Below are positions 58,910-64,000 of a stretch of DNA of 64,000 nucleotides, in pieces. The stretch spans positions 78,509,022 to 78,573,021 of the forward strand of contig OV121081.1 in the NCBI GenBank assembly GCA_921293015.1. Reading direction: 5' to 3'. This stretch comes from Phorcus lineatus. Its lineage: Eukaryota; Mollusca; Gastropoda; Trochida; Trochidae. The notes under the pieces are model-generated. The model was not told the DNA's origin. It was given only the letters and a program-made list of their open reading frames with translations, and searched no databases. Within the stretch, counting starts at the first letter, position 1. Each line of letters begins with the position of its first letter. A program made the translations under genes and the position numbers.

Positions 58910-61290
58910 TTAATATTTTCAACTCCCTCTTTGCGCAAATAGACTTTTGGACATTTTTGTATCTTTGGGTTGGTTTTTTTCAGATACCGTTCTTTTCGGA
59001 AGCTTTTTTAAAGCTAAATCATACGAAACATTGTTGAGACATTGAATGACGATGGGTTTTTTCATCCATTTTAACACTTTAACAATTATAACTCATAATA
59101 CATTAACAATATCCTAACGTTATACCATTTCTAACTTCTTAATTCAGTGCAGTGTCCGCAATACATGAGAGAGATTACACAACAAATCCTGTAGAGACGA
59201 TGAGGCATTGTCCGCGCTTTAAAGTTATGAAAAATATGAATAATGTATGCAATCCTTTCAATGGATGGCTGAAAGTTTTTATAGTTTGGTTGCTATCCGG
59301 TTTGTTCTTCATGCTGCGTGTCTGTGAGAGAACTGAACGAGTTTAGAGTTGTGCTGTTTCATGGGTTTGTATAATTGAAGTCGCCGAGTCTGAGACTTGC
59401 ACATGGTTGGTGGATTACTGACTGCTGTAGCTATTACATGGCACGCTCTGCATGGGGTGAATCACTCCGACATGCAGAGTTCGAATCTCACTCGAGTCCT
59501 ATTGTTGTCTGGCTCACTGGGACCAAGTATTGTTTGGTAATATTTTGCTAATGGAACTTAGATGAACCGATTATTGATTATTATTTGAGGATTGATGTTT
59601 TATTTCGGGCACATGGTATTCCATCAGAAAATATTTTATTCCTTTTTTGTAGTAAAGAAAATCATTCAAATCCTGCATATTACATATTTCAGTCGTGTAA
59701 ATTTATATGATATATTTGTTATTATATAATACAGTTGATAAGGAATAATCATAAAACACGTTATGGCAATTTCAAAAGAACTTGTTATTACACTTTTAAA
59801 TTAGCTATTACTTGCCATTTTTTATAGCAGTTTTCTTGAACCTTCTCCGGGAACTACCATTTAAACATTTCTCCTTGTATAGGTAGGCATGGATCCTTTT
59901 GTTCTAACTGAGAACCACAGATCGCGACTTTCACTTTGTAACTTCACTTTTCATAAGTCTTATCTTGACGACACGTCTGCCTTTGAGAAAACATGAAACC
60001 ATTCTTTACACTCTAAACACTCTAAAAGTGACCAGACCATGTTTAGTTGTCCACTGTTAGAATCAGCATATTTTACTTGTACTGCGTATAACTCGTGAAA
60101 TGTTAGCATTATGTTACAAAACCTTTCTGCCAAGAAGCTAACTTACATCAAGTACGTGTATAGACCTAATTAAAACCTTGGTTATATCTTTAATAGAGCA
60201 CGTAAAATATTCCTGTACTGAGAATAAGGTAGCAAGTTTTTAACTGTGATTTCACAATTTGCAAATACTTGAAATAATGTTTTGACTGTAGTAAAGTACT
60301 TTACCCAGTAGCCATTTTCATATACATTACCTACATGCTTACTGACGAGACATTGACAGATGAATGCCTCACCGTTCCGCCAATCTACAGTGTGTACAAG
60401 CACCACGTCTTCACAGAGTTCTACTCTACAGACCACGATAGGAACGCGGCATGCACTCACTGTGTTACACAATAGTGCATGTTACACGTGCACTTGCAGG
60501 AGAGGGGGATTAAGCGCATTAGTGAAGTTCTTGTTAATGATCAGTGATACACCAGAGTGTACACATGCTTACGATTTACTCTACACTGAGTCTATGCGTG
60601 CAGTATTTGTATGTGCACTGCGATCACTTACTGCAGGATTGATGAAGTCGCTTACCGCCAACACGACCAATTGCTGAAGCTCACTCGAGGAGTCTCCATA
60701 CATCGGACAATCCAGAGATGATTTGCATGTTCGACTTCTGAGGAACGTTACTAACTTTTGATATATGATCTTAGAGGGTTTGAACTCCTTGCCTCAAACC
60801 AAATAGGAACTAGGAGGAATGTGCGCTCAAGCAGACCGTTAGCCTCTGAAATCAATTTTGGAATTTAAAAAATGTAACTTCCATTTCAAACAATTACTAT
60901 GATAATATGAAAAAGAGGTCTGGATAGATTTTCAATAATGTTTCATTGACGATTTGATTTATATTTCCATTTCAGTTTAAAAGTAAACTTCTGCAAGGTC
61001 CATTAGAATAAACTTGATGCTTAAGCCATTATGAGTGAAACCAGTATCATGGTCGTGTTGCTGAGTAGCCTACAAAACAACTTGAAAATCTAGTGTAAGT
61101 TTAGGAGGCACAACATTCTAAAAATTACTTAACTTTGATACAATTAATTCATATATAAAATATATATTTATCATATAGAAGATCATCAATTTTCTACTAG
61201 TAAAAAAGTAACCTGTTACGGCATAGATTCCAAACCCCGACCCCTCCCCACCCCACCCTTTATCCTTCCATGCCATCCCATACTTACCCG
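58910..61290. other. Probable first intron of the signal-peptide gene, 5' part
   Basis: No exon recognised. Overlapping frames at 60182-60677 on both strands lack motifs. A tRNA-like repeat head lies at 59420-59500. Confidence 0.35.
59420..59500 (+). repeat. Possible tRNA-like SINE head
   Basis: GTAGCTATTACATGGCACGC resembles an A box, and GAGTTCGAATCTCAC is a good B box about 45 bases on. It does not fold as a complete tRNA and has no second copy here. Confidence 0.3.
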
Positions 61291-61295
61291 ATTGT

Positions 61296-61318
61296 CCCCC
61301 CTCCCCCCCCCCCCCCCC
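61296..61318 (+). repeat. Poly-C tract
   Basis: C6, one T, then C16. Confidence 0.95.
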
Positions 61319-61489
61319 TTCCATCGTCACTCAACAAATCCAATTTCCCTCTAGCATTCCATCCTCTTTCAATACAACGATTATTTTATGAACAGTTGGT
61401 AGGATGGAATCAAACTCGAATAATTCAAAAAAGACAAAATAATTGTCCGTCCGTGTCTTGTTATTAACGTAATTGGCTTTAGCTGACTT

Positions 61490-62400
61490 CAATCATTGTC
61501 ATCAGCGTGTTTATCGGGCTGAGATTTAACTTTTCAACAGATGCGGCGATGCGTGGATGACGAATGGAGACGTATGACGCGGAAGGATACATTATCAGCG
61601 TAGTGATCATTCACTTCACTCTTGTTTGTCGTAAAAGTAAACACATCCGCCATCTTGGTTCTATCACATTTCGTAAGCGTGGAACGAGAACGTGGAATCT
61701 GGCGTCTGTCATTGACTCATAGTTTATCCGAGTCGCAATCACTTCCCAGATTGTTGTTTATGACGAGTATTTACCCCAGGAGTCGCTCTGACGGTCTGTC
61801 CGGCGGCGGACAAAGAGCTTAGCAACACACGTCAACCGGTGTCAGGACACGTGCAGCTGGATTTAAATCATAATCACCTTAATTGATCATATGACATTTG
61901 AATATCAATTTGACTCATTATTTTAGGACTTTGTATCGACTTGATGACTGGCTTTTCAGCGACATATTAAAACTAATGTAACATGTTGGTTCAGGCACCC
62001 AGCTGTGCAGGGTCAGTTGAAATAGAAAGTTCGTCTTTTTGAGACCAATGATTTCAATAGAGGCGTCAGGCTGAAAGGTACTCAACCGGATTTGTCCAAC
62101 TTCAACAAAGAAGTCGCTTTTTTAAGCCGTGGGTTCGAACGAAGCTCCGTAACAAAGTTTATTGGCTTTTCAAGTACAGGCCAATTGTTGCCCCAGAAGC
62201 GAAGCCTTAGTACGCTTCCAAGCCCTCGCCGCCGTTTAATTACTATTGAAAATGACTTTGCCACTTGTAATACCTTGTGAAGCCTTATGAATAGAACGGT
62301 AGTTGACAAAGAGACCACAATGAAGCGCACGCCCAGCAGAACCTCCCTTTGTGAGGCGCTCATCTGTGTGATTCATGGAAAACAGGCCCGCCTCCAGATT
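61490..62400. promoter_or_regulatory. Complex intronic block, candidate conserved non-coding element
   Basis: About 900 bases of balanced, non-repetitive sequence with many CpG words, CACGTGCAGCTGG (E-box cluster near 61849) and GGATTTAAATCATAATCACC followed by TTAATTGATCA. Frames on both strands have no recognisable protein. By appearance, it is the strongest regulatory candidate near the signal-peptide gene. Confidence 0.4.
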
Positions 62401-62409
62401 ACCTTTTCG

Positions 62410-64000
62410 ATTTATCCTTATTAATATTTCAATTTCAAACCGGTAGCAAATGTTCGGTATTCTGCATTAGCTTTTGTGAGAACATGTTGGTAATGTTCTG
62501 GTAATATTGATAGTACTGACAAGAAAGTGAAATATAATATACAATAAAAATGCAAATCTTCCTATCATTACTTACTGAAATTTAATAATCAATGCAGAAG
62601 TGTCTTTAAGTGCAGAATGTCGGATATCTGCTGTGTGAAACAACTTTATATAATGTAATTTTAATAAATCTTTATATAGAATATAGAAAAAAGTCATATC
62701 TGTTGAGCGACACGTATAGCGGGTACAGTAGCCATGTGCTGTGTATGCGTCACCCCTTTCTGTCAGCCTGTCCCCGCAATACATCAACAATCTGTCGCGC
62801 CGTAAGACTCCTCCCCCACCCCTTGCGACCCTCTCCGTCTAACCTCAGCTGTAGTATCTCAGTCGCGAACTCCGACAGGAAGCTAGAACTGTACAAGAAC
62901 ATGCATTTCAAATATCTCACAAATTAACTATTCAAGAAATGCCATTTGATTCTGTTATCTAAATGATTAAAAAGGGACCTAACAGTTTCCACCAAGGAAG
63001 CGAAGTTGCTTTTGAATCTCTAGTTTGTGCAGAACTTCACTAGCTTTTAACACAGCAAAGCGAATTTTATGCGTTCTTGATCTGGAGGGATTATAGTGCG
63101 GTTCCATTTAAAGACAATGTTTGTTATTGGCTTACTAATTGCTATTGTGGTGTTATAGTGGACTTATGATAAGAAGCAGATGCTGTTTAGATAGGAGAAT
63201 GCGCTTTAATAAACAGAGTAGTGTTTATCATACTGCAATTTACTTTTAAATTTCCCCAAGAGACTACTTTGGGGTTGAAACGTTCTACAAAGCGTATATG
63301 ATTCCACGTGATTACACCGCTAATGGCATGCACGACTGGTTTGCTAATGCTCCATCTGTCCCCCTCTCTCTCTAAACACCGCCTCCCCCACCCCCTTAGT
63401 TCTTACAACCCTTCGTTTCCCCTAAACTGGACCCTCACCACACCCCACAGGAGGGGCCATAAACATTATTGCCCTACTCATTAAACTGCCGTTATTCTAC
63501 CCGCACCATCTTGAACTAATTCTAGACAAGCAGTTAGATTTAATTTCCCTTAAATGTCGCCTCTCTGAGTACTTTCAGTTGTCAGTTGTAGTCATGTGAA
63601 ATGTTGACTCTCATTTACAGGACCATTTTAGATTCTTTTCTGGTTACTTTGCGTCTTAGACGTAGTCTCCAGCTTAATGTTACAAAATTACTGGAACATG
63701 CATCAAGCCTAACAGAAATTGCTGCTTGCGAGAAGAACCCTACTTCTTCCAAAGGCAGATAGATAATGACCTGCGTTGAAGTTTGTACTCTACGATCAGC
63801 AGTAATTGAAGAAAATGATGCCTCATTGGTGCTTCATGATTCAAGGTCCCTTAGGTTTCGAGGAGCTACTGCTTTGGTCTGTTGGTCATAGCTTGAAATG
63901 ATTCCAGGATTCCAGTGGAGAAATTATATAATGATGTCTTTATGTTGTCACAATACAGACAAATGAAGGGCAGAAACACTGAGACACCGCCACGCCTTTG
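62410..64000. other. Remaining intron or intergenic sequence
   Basis: Non-coding. Pyrimidine-rich patches lie at 62800-62850 and 63355-63450. No exon recognised up to the window end. Confidence 0.35.

Noticed and set aside
60182-60677. Overlapping ~100-residue frames on both strands
   Set aside because: No motif, no splice context linking them to the signal-peptide exon. Antisense pairs of this type arise by chance in less AT-rich patches.

Overview
This window looks like AT-rich animal nuclear DNA, probably from a mollusc. The frataxin gene it carries has animal-type exon boundaries and introns. The short motif GGGAGATAACTC, which I associate with bivalve and gastropod genomes, occurs just upstream of the frataxin start and again, inverted, near 31.7 kb. 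I see no bacterial, viral or organellar gene organisation. Almost all open frames in the window are chance frames in AT-rich non-coding DNA.

Layout. (1) 0.7-1.1 kb: a CpG-rich promoter with three CRE sites, a GC box and an inverted CCAAT box, best read as driving an unidentified minus-strand gene that leaves the left edge. (2) 4.8-8.2 kb, plus strand: a complete frataxin (FXN) gene of five coding exons joining in frame to 192 residues; exons 3-5 are certain, exons 1-2 are my reconstruction. Its introns and promoter hold several dispersed-repeat fragments, and a roughly 22-bp minisatellite in intron 2 whose last unit contains the exon 3 splice acceptor. (3) 8.2-58 kb: a gene-poor expanse with a SINE-like element with a tRNA-like head, a dispersed element ending in a long hairpin, minisatellites, a foldback array and microsatellites. 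Two sets of old tandem duplications are the striking content. The 17.1-22.3 kb segment is duplicated at 23.1-27.3 kb. From 37 to 56 kb, short blocks (here called A to H) recur in the same order two or three times while the DNA between them no longer aligns. (4) 57.7-64 kb: complex non-coding sequence, a CpG-containing promoter, and a first coding exon (58847-58904, plus strand) encoding a signal peptide and ending at a perfect GTAAGT donor. The rest of that secreted or membrane protein lies past the right edge or deep in a large first intron.

Only frataxin is identified by function: it is the mitochondrial activator of Fe-S cluster assembly. The A-H array lies between frataxin and the signal-peptide gene and is the best candidate for something undescribed, such as duplicated regulatory elements or non-coding RNA exons. 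All similarity statements come from reading the sequence by eye, without alignment software.
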